In this document: positions 20,430-35,744 of the stretch, one piece after another
Numbering within the stretch: the stretch's first letter is position 1
Layout of the letters: each line of letters opens with the position of its first letter
Origin: Mycolicibacterium confluentis
Lineage (GTDB): Bacteria; Actinomycetota; Actinomycetes; Mycobacteriales; Mycobacteriaceae
Assembly (NCBI RefSeq): GCF_010729895.1
Contig: NZ_AP022612.1
Coordinates: 4,030,001 to 4,094,000, forward strand
Reading direction: 5' to 3'
Length of the DNA: 64,000 bases
Translations under genes and position numbers: made by a program
The notes under the pieces: model-generated
What the model was told of the DNA's origin: nothing
The model's input: the letters and a program-made list of their open reading frames with translations, nothing else
The model's database searches: none

Positions 20430-22058
20430 TCATCCCTTGACCAGTGCGCGCTCGAGGATCGGTGCGACGTCGAGGCCCGCGGGCATCGTGCCGTAGGCCC
20501 CTCCCCATCGCCGGTCCAGGCGCGTGGCCAGGAACGCGTCGGCGACGGCCGGATGCCCGTGCCGCACCAGCAGCGCGCCCTGCATCGCCAGGCAGATGTC
20601 CTCGGCCACCTTGCGACCGCGGAACGCAATCGTCTCAAGGTCGCCGAGCTGCGGCTTCAACTGCGCGATGTGCGCGTCGAGACGGGCGTCGGCACCCGCG
20701 GCCTGCGCGAGTTCGTCGAACAGCACGTCCACCGAGTCGGGCCGAGTGGCCATGGCGCGCAACGTGTCCAGCGCGCTGACGTTGCCAGAGCCCTCCCAGA
20801 TGCCCATCAGCGGCGCCTCGCGGTACAGCCGCGGCATCCCCGAGTCCTCGACGTAGCCGTTGCCGCCCAGGCACTCCATGGCCTCGGCCGCGTGCCCGGT
20901 CGAGCGCTTGCACACCCAATACTTGGCCGCGGCCAACCCGATGCGGCGCAGCAGCGACTCACGCTCGTCACCGCGGACCGCGCGGTCGGTGGCCCCGGCC
21001 ATCCGGAACGCCACCATCGTCGCGGCCTCGGCCTCGACGGCCAAGTCCGCCAACACATTGCGCATCAGCGGCTGGTCGATCAGGTACTCGCCGAAGGCCT
21101 TGCGGTGCGTCGCGTGATGCACCGCCCGCGCCAGGCCCGTGCGCATGCTGGTGGCGCTGCCCAGCGCGCAGTCGAGGCGGGTCAGGTTGACCATCTCGAT
21201 GATGGTCGGGACGCCGCGCCCCTCGTCGCCGACGAGCCACGCTGTCGCGCCGTCGTATTCGACCTCGCTGGACGCGTTGGCGTGGTTGCCGAGCTTGTCC
21301 TTGAGGCGCACCAGGTTCATCCGGTTGCGGGTGCCGTCGGGCAGCACGCGCGGCAGGAGGAAGCAGGACAGACCGCCGGGCGCCTGGGCCAGGACGAGGA
21401 AGATGTCACACATCGGGGCGGAGGTGAACCACTTGTGCCCGGTCAACGAATAGCTGCCGTCGCCGTTGGGGACGGCCGCAGTGGTGCCGGCCCGCACGTC
21501 GGATCCGCCCTGCTTCTCGGTCATCGACATGCCCGCCGTGATGCCGGCCTTGGCGGTCGGCACCGTGAGTTCGGGGTCGTAGACCCGAGAAGTCAGCAGT
21601 GGTTCGTAGACGGCGGACAGTTCGGGATTGTGCCGCAGGGCGGGAACCACGGCGTAGGTCATCGAGATCGGGCAGATGTGCCCGGGTTCGGGTGTCCACA
21701 CCGAGGTCTTGGCGGCGCGGATGACGTGGGCGCCCGGACGATCGTCCGCCCACGGCGCGGCGTGCAGGCCGTGCGTGATCGCAGTGCGCATCAACTCGTG
21801 GTACGCGGGGTCGAACTCGACCTCGTCGATGCGGTGGCCCGTGCGGTCGTGGGTGTGCAGCACCGGGCGGTTCCGATCGGCGAGTTCACCCCAGCGTTGA
21901 GCCTGCGCGGTCCCGGACAGCGCGCCCAGCGTGGCGATCTCATCCAGTCCCCACTCCCCGCCCTCGCGCACGATGGCCTCGGTGAGCACCGGCGAGGTGG
22001 CCGGGTTGTGATCCTCCAACGCGGGGACCTGATTCGTGACGACGTGAGTGTCCGACAT
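20430..22058 (-). CDS. fadE8: Acyl-CoA dehydrogenase (AidB-like)
   Basis: A 542-residue flavoprotein of the AidB-like acyl-CoA dehydrogenase group. The conserved GMSMTEKQGGSDV (about 180), YSLTGHKWFTSAP and AMECLGGNGYVEDSGMPRLY (about 430-450, FAD/substrate region) are visible. The long N-terminal domain beginning NQVPALEDHNP matches AidB. It is first in a four-gene operon with echA4, a PaaX-like regulator and echA5. No Shine-Dalgarno is seen; a TAACAT hexamer 7 bases before the ATG suggests a leaderless message. Confidence 0.93.
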   Translation of the reverse strand: MSDTHVVTNQVPALEDHNPATSPVLTEAIVREGGEWGLDEIATLGALSGTAQAQRWGELADRNRPVLHTHDRTGHRIDEVEFDPAYHELMRTAITHGLHAAPWADDRPGAHVIRAAKTSVWTPEPGHICPISMTYAVVPALRHNPELSAVYEPLLTSRVYDPELTVPTAKAGITAGMSMTEKQGGSDVRAGTTAAVPNGDGSYSLTGHKWFTSAPMCDIFLVLAQAPGGLSCFLLPRVLPDGTRNRMNLVRLKDKLGNHANASSEVEYDGATAWLVGDEGRGVPTIIEMVNLTRLDCALGSATSMRTGLARAVHHATHRKAFGEYLIDQPLMRNVLADLAVEAEAATMVAFRMAGATDRAVRGDERESLLRRIGLAAAKYWVCKRSTGHAAEAMECLGGNGYVEDSGMPRLYREAPLMGIWEGSGNVSALDTLRAMATRPDSVDVLFDELAQAAGADARLDAHIAQLKPQLGDLETIAFRGRKVAEDICLAMQGALLVRHGHPAVADAFLATRLDRRWGGAYGTMPAGLDVAPILERALVKG

Positions 22059-22065
22059 GAGTCCG

Positions 22066-22112
22066 ATGTTACATATCTACGACGGTTGTCGGAAGCATGT
22101 AATGGATAGGGT
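22066..22112. promoter_or_regulatory. Divergent fadE8/cupin promoter region with inverted repeat
   Basis: On the minus strand TAACAT (22066-22071) lies 7 bases before the fadE8 start; on the plus strand TAGGGT (22107-22112) lies 7 bases before the cupin ATG at 22120. TTACAT (about 22069-22074) and ATGTAA (about 22097-22102) form an inverted repeat between them. Clear -35 hexamers are not seen. Both genes look leaderless. Confidence 0.35.
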
Positions 22113-22119
22113 GACTGCC

Positions 22120-22455
22120 ATGCAGCCCAACACGTCGGTGTCCGCCGCCTCGATGAACCTCAGCCATGAACCCGTACCCGCCGATCAGGCCGTCCGCGGC
22201 GCCCCGACCACGGCTGTCGCCGAACTCGGCGAGTTCAACGGCCTGGAGGTCGGCGTGTGGGAGATGAGCCCGGGAGTGATGACCGACGTCGAGGCCGACG
22301 AGGTCTTCGTGGTGCTATCCGGTGCGGCCACCGTCGAGTTCGCCGACGACACTGCGAGCCTGACCCTCGGACCCGGCGACGTCGTGCGACTGGCCGCCGG
22401 CGCGCAGACCGTCTGGACCGTCACCGAGACCCTGCGCAAGGTCTATCTGAGCTGA
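22120..22455 (+). CDS. Cupin-domain protein
   Basis: A 111-residue protein consisting of one small cupin barrel: VWEMSPGVMTDVEADEVFVV, LSGAATVEF, LTLGPGDVVRLAAGAQTVWTV. The first cupin motif is atypical (E and D in place of the usual two His), like the DUF861-type cupins. ATG 22120 is chosen because a -10-like TAGGGT lies 7 bases upstream; ATG 22102 and ATG 22153 are alternatives. Its last 141 bases are overlapped by the convergent PAP2 gene. The function is unknown. Confidence 0.7.
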   Translation: MQPNTSVSAASMNLSHEPVPADQAVRGAPTTAVAELGEFNGLEVGVWEMSPGVMTDVEADEVFVVLSGAATVEFADDTASLTLGPGDVVRLAAGAQTVWTVTETLRKVYLS

Positions 22456-23502
22456 CCCGTCGGCGCGGCGCCGGTCCATCGCCGCCAGGATCCACACGAC
22501 GGCCAGGGCCAGTGCCCACCCCAGCAGGATGTCGATCACGTAGTGCTCGGCCGAGTACACCAGTGTGAACGCCATCGTCAGCACGTACGCCACCAGCACG
22601 GGACGCCACCACGGGTTGATGCGGTTCCACAGGAACAGCGCGATGCCCAGGCTCAGTCCCGCATGCAGCGACGGGATCGCGGCCACCAGGTTCACACTGG
22701 CCTGCCCCTGGTCGAGCAGGGCACGTGCGGTGTCGAGGTTGAGCACACCCCAGCCACGCGTGGAGATCCGCTCCACCCAGTCGTGCGCACCGGCCTGACT
22801 GTGCGCCATCGCGCCCAGCACGCCGCCGTCGGGAACGCCGCGGGCGGAGGTGAACATGCACGCCGGGTTCGCGGGCCCGCCGGCCACGTCGTCGGCGGTG
22901 CACCTCGCGGCCGCCCACGGCGGCGCCGCGGGCAGCAGCGTATAGATCACCAGCCCTGAGAATGACAGCGCGACAAAGAGTTTCGCGAACCTCTTCCACT
23001 CCTCACGATTGCGCAGCCACAGCACCGCGGCGATCACGTACGGCAGGATGAAGAACGACATGTAGGTGGTGCTGATGACCACCTCCCACCACGGCGGGTG
23101 CGCCTGCTTGAGCTGTTCCTGCAGCCACACCGTCGGCATCACGCCGAAGAACATCCACCGGTCCACGTCCGCCTGCCAGTGCCACAGGGTCGGGCGGCCG
23201 ATCAGGTCAGCGGCGCCGCGCGAAAGGTCGTAGACGATGAGAATGAACGCGAACGGCAGCCAGTCCCGGATCACGTACAGCACCCGGCGCCGGCCGATGC
23301 TGGCCGCGGCCAGACCCGCGCAGATGTAGACCAGCAGCAGTTCCCGGTTGAAGGCGAACCCGTCGGTGACGGTCAGGAACACGACGACCGCGGCCCAGGT
23401 CGTCATGGCGATCCGCCGGATCAGAGTCAGGCGGCGCTGGAGCGCACGCCCCTCTGGTGACTCCGCCGCACGCACGACGGGCGTCTCGTCAATCGCCGAC
23501 AC
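22315..23502 (-). CDS. PAP2/Aur1-type membrane phosphatase or phosphotransferase
   Basis: A 395-residue membrane protein with about 6-7 hydrophobic segments and the PAP2-superfamily signatures IPSLHAGLSLG (second phosphatase motif, His) and SAEHYVIDILLGW (third motif, His). The first motif is replaced by a looser region, as in Aur1/inositol-phosphoryltransferase-like members. A role in lipid phosphate or phosphoinositol chemistry is likely but unproven. GTG 23502 is preferred (GAGAGG upstream). The last about 50 residues, after AMDRRRADG, are low-complexity and antisense to the cupin gene. Confidence 0.75.
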   Translation of the reverse strand: MSAIDETPVVRAAESPEGRALQRRLTLIRRIAMTTWAAVVVFLTVTDGFAFNRELLLVYICAGLAAASIGRRRVLYVIRDWLPFAFILIVYDLSRGAADLIGRPTLWHWQADVDRWMFFGVMPTVWLQEQLKQAHPPWWEVVISTTYMSFFILPYVIAAVLWLRNREEWKRFAKLFVALSFSGLVIYTLLPAAPPWAAARCTADDVAGGPANPACMFTSARGVPDGGVLGAMAHSQAGAHDWVERISTRGWGVLNLDTARALLDQGQASVNLVAAIPSLHAGLSLGIALFLWNRINPWWRPVLVAYVLTMAFTLVYSAEHYVIDILLGWALALAVVWILAAMDRRRADGSAQIDLAQGLGDGPDGLRAGGQSHDVAGSEGQARSVVGELDGGRTG

Positions 23503-23578
23503 GGGAGCCTCTCGATAGGTGGAGTGAGCATAGTTCACGTCATGTCCCCCTCCCCGCAACCGAAGCCCCGCGCACGAA

Positions 23579-23610
23579 AAGCCCCCGACTGGTTACCCAG
23601 TCGGGGGCTT
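23579..23610 (-). terminator. Intrinsic terminator of rpoBC
   Basis: A perfect 14-base stem, AAGCCCCCGACTGG (23579-23592) and its complement (23597-23610), with loop TTAC, followed on the minus strand by TTTTCG. It begins 17 bases after the rpoC stop. This is the clearest intrinsic terminator in the window. Confidence 0.85.
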
Positions 23611-23626
23611 CTCGAACTGCTTTCGA

Positions 23627-31126
<7,500 letters not shown>

Positions 31127-31326
31127 GATGCATCCTTCCAGCACCTCATGCGACTGGCGGAAGCCCAGAAGACCGGGTCCGCACGCCGCGCTATCTGCGT
31201 CGGTATCGGCTGGTTGACAACCAGACCCGCAACCACGGCACAGAACGAGCTTCACTGAGCAGAGCTCAGGCAAGACCTACGGTGTCGATGCTGATGATGG
31301 GCAGGAGGCAGCCAGCGCAACGTCCA

Positions 31327-31355
31327 ACAATAGCGCAGGACGGCGCATTCCTCAA
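31327..31355 (-). promoter_or_regulatory. rpoBC promoter
   Basis: On the minus strand TTGAGG (31350-31355), a 17-base spacer and TATTGT (31327-31332), giving a start near 31320 and a leader of about 190 bases. The gap 31127-31523 between rpoB and the upstream hydrolase gene shows no coding sequence; this promoter and the rpoB ribosome site are all I can identify in it. Confidence 0.6.
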
Positions 31356-31523
31356 CTACCGCTCGGTAACACCTGCATGGTTCGCCTTGGTGACCCGAAG
31401 GCAGGGCGCTGGCTGGCGTCTGAAACTACCGGTGCGAACATGCTGGGAAACAGATTGGCCCCTGATCGCCCGTCCGTCAAGAGGTGACGCGCCGAAGGTG
31501 GGGAGTTCGCGGTGCCGGCCCGT

Positions 31524-34427
31524 TCAGGCCGCCACCTGCACGGGGCTTCGCACCGCGTCGTGGCTGGGGCGGGCCCCCACCCCGGAGTCCAGCCGCACCA
31601 CCCGGGCTCCACCGATCATGGTCGAACCCGGCTCGCCGTAGTAGCCCGCGCAGTCGCCTGCGCACACCCCGGTCTCGGGGCTGATCCGGTCGGCCAGCAT
31701 GTCGGCGACCCAGCCTGCGGCCAGCGTGGGCACGGCCGCGGAGTTCTGCGGTGTGGAGTAGCCGCACACCAACCCCGCCAGCGGGCCCGAATTCACCCCC
31801 TCGGCGTCGATGTGGCTGCCTCCGGTCACCAGCACCCCGACGAAGCGCCCCGCCCGTTCGGAGGTCAACACGTCGGTGCCCGAGCCGAACGCATTGCACA
31901 GACAGGGCTCGGCGGCGATCTGGTAGACGGGGACCCCCGTGGACTCCAGCCTGCGCAGGCCGGTGCGCATCGCGCCGCCGCCGTCGACGGCGTCCAACAG
32001 CACGACACCCTTGAAGTCGCCGAGGTCGGCACCAGAGGCGGCGAGGTACCCCGCCGCGGCGGTGACCAGGTTCCCGCCCGCGGAATGCCCGGCCAGGACG
32101 AACTCGCTGGGCAGCTCACCGGTGAATCCCGCCGCGGCCGCACTCGCCGACAGCGCCGCCCGATCACCGGAGAACAGGGTCGCGACGGCCTGCTGCGTCG
32201 GGGCGCCGTTGATCCAGAAGCCATCTGCGGTAAGGAAATTCGATGACATCGAGGGTGCGACCACCACGGCGCCAGTGCTGCGCGCCAAGTCGGCCGCCAA
32301 GGCGCTGACGTTGTCGTTGCTGCGGAAGAACCCGTGCTGCAGGTAGATCACCCCGGTCGGCTCGGCGTCGGGGAAGTACCAGTCCGCCTCGACGGTGCGC
32401 CCTTCGGAGATCTGCAGTGCAGACGTGCCCACCGTGACGCCGGGACCCGGTGAGGACGGCGCCCCGAGCAGCGCGCCGGTCACGTTCGAGACGATCAGGT
32501 TCACCAGCTGGGTGACGACGCCGGGCCGGTCGGCGCCGGGGCGCGAGTCGATCACGACGGCCGTCGCGGCGCCGGCGGCGGTCTCGACGGTGAACCGTTG
32601 CCCGGGTCCGGCGTACTGACCCGCACAGTCGTCCTCGCATTTACCGGTCGCGGGGTCGACTCGGCCGGAGAACATGTCATCGATCCAGCCCACCGACAGG
32701 TCCTGCACGGCCAGCGGATTCTGCCGCTGCGGGATGCCCGCGATCAGGTAGGCCAGAGTCTGGGTGAGCGGGTTGTGGCCCAGCATCGCGTCCATGTGCA
32801 CACCGCCGACGAGCACCACACCGTTGAACTTCCCAGGTCGGGCGTCGGAGAGTTCGCCGTCGACGTGGCTGAACATATTGAGGGGGTTCAGCGGGGCGCC
32901 GAGTTCGTACACCGGCACGTAGCCGCTTGGGTCGCCGCTGGCCTCCAACGCCGCCAGGCGGGCCATCGCGTTGGGCATGATCGGCGAGATCGGCACCGCG
33001 TCGTACACGATCACGCCCGCGAGTTGGTTGGGGGCGTCAGGGTCCGTCTCCCGCTTGAGCAGCAGACCCTCGGCGTAGTGCCCCGCGACGCCCGGCGCGA
33101 ATCCCCCGCCCAGGGAGTGCCCGGTCAGCACGAACCGATCGGGCAGCGTGATGTCATCGCGACCGGCCTTGTCCAGCGCGGTCCGCAGGCTGTCGTTCAG
33201 CGCAGTCCGGTCGTCGTCGAGGTACAGGTCGGCCACGGCCTTGTGCATGGCGTCGCCGCCCAGCCAGATGCCGCCCGCGGCGAACGGGTTCGAGGTCAGG
33301 GACGTGACGACCACGACGCTGTTGGTCCGGTCGGCCAGGATCGCCGCGGTGTAGCTGTACATCGGGCCGTTGGCGAGGAAGCCGTGCTGCAGGTGGATCA
33401 ACCTGTCGGGCGCGGGTTCCCCCTCGGCACGGATGGGCAGGTACCAGTCGGCAGGGACCTCGTTCCCCTCGGTGATCTCCAGCGTGGAACTGCTGACCTG
33501 GACTCGGTCACGCAGGTTCGGCGGGACCGCGGGCGGGCCCTCGAGCACTCGGGTCAGCGCCGAGTAGATCGTGAACAGGACGGTGCTCAGCACCGTCACC
33601 GGTCGGGGTGTCTCGGTGCGGGTGGGATCGAGCAGGGCCCTCCCGATGGGATCGATCAGGCGGGCTGCCACCTCGTCGAGGCGCGCGAGGGGCCGGCGCA
33701 GCACGGCCTGCGTGGTCGGCACCGCGGTGGTCGAGGACTCCGAGACTGTGCGCTCGACGGTGAACGTGGGTTCGGACCCGGCATCGGTGCCGGCGAGGGC
33801 GTCGGCGGCGATCCCGACGCCGGTCTCGACAGCTCGCCCGGTCGGGCCGTCGGCGTCCTTGGTGACCCAGTGCTGGGCGACTGCACCCTCGACAGCCTGG
33901 CGCCGCGGCGTCGCCCTGAGCGCCTCCCGCACACGGTCGGGAATCGCTGCGATGTCCTTGTGGGCCGCGGGCCGCGGGTCGCTCTCGTGGGCCCGCTCCC
34001 CCGCAACCTGGCCCGCGACGGACTGCCCGGCTCGGTCGAGGCTCGCTTCGATTCGCGACACCGCTTGCTCGCCAAGCTCTTTCACCGACTCGGCGGCCTC
34101 GCGAAGACCGTCAAGGCCACGATCGGTGGGCGTCCGGCGCGGCTTCGGCGGCGCCGCGGTGCCGTCAGCCCCGACAGCCGTCCCAGCACGGGTCTCGACC
34201 TCGGTCGAGCGCTCGGCCCGAGTCCGAAGGTCGCGCAGCGAGGTCCGGAGGTCGCGCGCGGCGGGCCGTTGCGGGCCGCTGTCGGCAGCCGACGACGGGC
34301 CGCGGTCACCCCCGGCGTCGCTGTCGCCGCCGGTGTTGGCGCCGGCCGCACCGGCCCCGACGAGCACGCTCATGGACAGTCCGGTGGCGACAACGCCCAC
34401 ACTCAGCCACCCCGACACTCGCGCCAC
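31524..34427 (-). CDS. Secreted protein with two tandem alpha/beta-hydrolase domains
   Basis: A 967-residue protein. Residues 1-30 are a signal peptide (VSGWLSVGVVATGLSMSVLV, cleavage near AGA). Residues 30-290 are a charged, low-complexity region rich in Ala, Arg and Asp. Two related hydrolase modules follow: the first has VPADWYLPI, HLQHGFLANG and nucleophile elbow GHSLGGG; the second has VEADWYFPD, YLQHGFFRSN and GHSAGGN. Each module ends with the same pattern, a C-x(3)-DCAG-x-Y stretch. GTG 34427 has AAGGGGGAGCG upstream. It is probably an esterase or lipase acting outside the cell; the substrate is unknown. Confidence 0.8.
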   Translation of the reverse strand: MARVSGWLSVGVVATGLSMSVLVGAGAAGANTGGDSDAGGDRGPSSAADSGPQRPAARDLRTSLRDLRTRAERSTEVETRAGTAVGADGTAAPPKPRRTPTDRGLDGLREAAESVKELGEQAVSRIEASLDRAGQSVAGQVAGERAHESDPRPAAHKDIAAIPDRVREALRATPRRQAVEGAVAQHWVTKDADGPTGRAVETGVGIAADALAGTDAGSEPTFTVERTVSESSTTAVPTTQAVLRRPLARLDEVAARLIDPIGRALLDPTRTETPRPVTVLSTVLFTIYSALTRVLEGPPAVPPNLRDRVQVSSSTLEITEGNEVPADWYLPIRAEGEPAPDRLIHLQHGFLANGPMYSYTAAILADRTNSVVVVTSLTSNPFAAGGIWLGGDAMHKAVADLYLDDDRTALNDSLRTALDKAGRDDITLPDRFVLTGHSLGGGFAPGVAGHYAEGLLLKRETDPDAPNQLAGVIVYDAVPISPIMPNAMARLAALEASGDPSGYVPVYELGAPLNPLNMFSHVDGELSDARPGKFNGVVLVGGVHMDAMLGHNPLTQTLAYLIAGIPQRQNPLAVQDLSVGWIDDMFSGRVDPATGKCEDDCAGQYAGPGQRFTVETAAGAATAVVIDSRPGADRPGVVTQLVNLIVSNVTGALLGAPSSPGPGVTVGTSALQISEGRTVEADWYFPDAEPTGVIYLQHGFFRSNDNVSALAADLARSTGAVVVAPSMSSNFLTADGFWINGAPTQQAVATLFSGDRAALSASAAAAGFTGELPSEFVLAGHSAGGNLVTAAAGYLAASGADLGDFKGVVLLDAVDGGGAMRTGLRRLESTGVPVYQIAAEPCLCNAFGSGTDVLTSERAGRFVGVLVTGGSHIDAEGVNSGPLAGLVCGYSTPQNSAAVPTLAAGWVADMLADRISPETGVCAGDCAGYYGEPGSTMIGGARVVRLDSGVGARPSHDAVRSPVQVAA

Positions 34428-34510
34428 CGCTCCCCCTTGAGAAGTTAACGACAATCGGCGGATGCTAACAGCCCGCGGACACTGCCCGAGGGCGTTTGGG
34501 GCACACACGA

Positions 34511-34541
34511 AGAGGCCGACACCCATTCGGTGTCGGCCTCT
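34511..34541 (-). terminator. Terminator hairpin after mkl
   Basis: A perfect 13-base stem AGAGGCCGACACC (34511-34523) / GGTGTCGGCCTCT (34529-34541) with loop CATTC; pairing continues outward with one bulge. It lies 26 bases after the mkl stop. Confidence 0.6.
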
Positions 34542-34566
34542 TTCGTGTTCTGGTCAGACGGGGCGG

Positions 34567-35646
34567 TCAGCTCTCGCTCTGCACCGGGATCGAGGCCGTC
34601 GGGGTCTCGTCATCGGTGCGGTGACGCGCGGTGGCGTCGTCGGCCAACTGGTGCACCGGGTACTGGTTGCCGCCGTCGAGGTCGTCGCGAATGGCCTCCT
34701 GGGCGGCGGGCGGCAGCGTGTGCAGGATCTCGCGCACGCGGGCCTGACGGCGGCCGACGGCCTTGCGCTCGGGCAGACCCGGGGTGGCCTGGATCTGCGG
34801 GGGCACGCCCTCGATGTCCTCGACGCCACCGTCGTGGTGGCCGGCGTCGGCCATGGCCTGCTCTTCGGCCATCGTCGACTCGTCCTTCTCCTCGGACATG
34901 CCGATCGGGCCGATGCGGCGACCGTTGAGGAACTGCTTGACGACGGGTTCCTCGCTGGTCAGCAGCACCTCACGCGGACCGAACATCACGAGGTGCTTGC
35001 GGAACAGCATGCCCATGTTGTCCGGCACGGTGCGCGCGATGTTGATGTTGTGCGTCACGATCAGGATCGTGGCGTCGATCTGCGCGTTGATGTCGATCAG
35101 AAGCTGGGACAGGTACGCGGTACGCACCGGGTCCAGACCCGAGTCGGGCTCGTCGCAGAGGATGATCTGCGGGTCGAGGACCAGCGAACGCGCCAGGCCG
35201 GCACGCTTCTTCATACCGCCGGAGATCTCACCCGGGAACTTGTTCTCGTCGCCGGCCAGACCCACCATTTCGAGCTTCTCCATGACGATGTCACGGATCT
35301 CGCTCTCCTTCTTCTTGGTGTGCTCGCGCAGCGGGAACGCGGTGTTGTCGTAGATGTTCATCGAGCCGAACAGCGCGCCATCCTGGAACATCACGCCGAA
35401 CAGCGTGCGGATCTCGTAGAGCTCCTTGGCCGAGCACTGGATGATGTCCGTGCCGTCGACGATGATCTTGCCCCGCTCGGGGCGCAGCAGGCCGATCAGC
35501 GACTTCAGAAAGACGGACTTACCGGTACCGGACGGGCCCAGGAGCACGCTCACTTCGCCGGCGGGGACGTCCAAGGTGACGTCCTCCCAGATTCGCTGGG
35601 ACCCGAACGACTTTGTCAGCCCCTCAACCTGGATACCAATGCCCAC
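34567..35646 (-). CDS. mkl: ABC transporter ATP-binding protein of Mce systems (MceG)
   Basis: A 359-residue ATPase. Walker A LLGPSGTGKSVFLKSLIG (about 38-46), signature ISGGMKKRAGLARSLVLDP, Walker B IILCDEPDSGLD and the H-loop IVTHNINIA are all present. A C-terminal extension of about 100 residues (EEKDESTMAEEQAMADAGHH and on) is typical of MceG. The protein powers the Mce lipid importers, whose permeases and substrate proteins are encoded elsewhere. GTG 35646 has GGAAGGA 8 bases upstream. It corresponds to Rv0655. Confidence 0.93.
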   Translation of the reverse strand: MGIGIQVEGLTKSFGSQRIWEDVTLDVPAGEVSVLLGPSGTGKSVFLKSLIGLLRPERGKIIVDGTDIIQCSAKELYEIRTLFGVMFQDGALFGSMNIYDNTAFPLREHTKKKESEIRDIVMEKLEMVGLAGDENKFPGEISGGMKKRAGLARSLVLDPQIILCDEPDSGLDPVRTAYLSQLLIDINAQIDATILIVTHNINIARTVPDNMGMLFRKHLVMFGPREVLLTSEEPVVKQFLNGRRIGPIGMSEEKDESTMAEEQAMADAGHHDGGVEDIEGVPPQIQATPGLPERKAVGRRQARVREILHTLPPAAQEAIRDDLDGGNQYPVHQLADDATARHRTDDETPTASIPVQSES

Positions 35647-35744
35647 GCGAAGATCCTTCCACCTATATACCCGAAGTAACCACGGGCCACGGCCTGTGGT
35701 TTGAGTCACTGTAACCTATGGCCGTTTCTGACACGCCCTTTGTG

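Noticed and set aside
31352..31612. An 86-codon frame upstream of rpoB on the minus strand
   Set aside because: It covers the rpoB promoter and overlaps the end of the hydrolase gene; no ribosome site or family.
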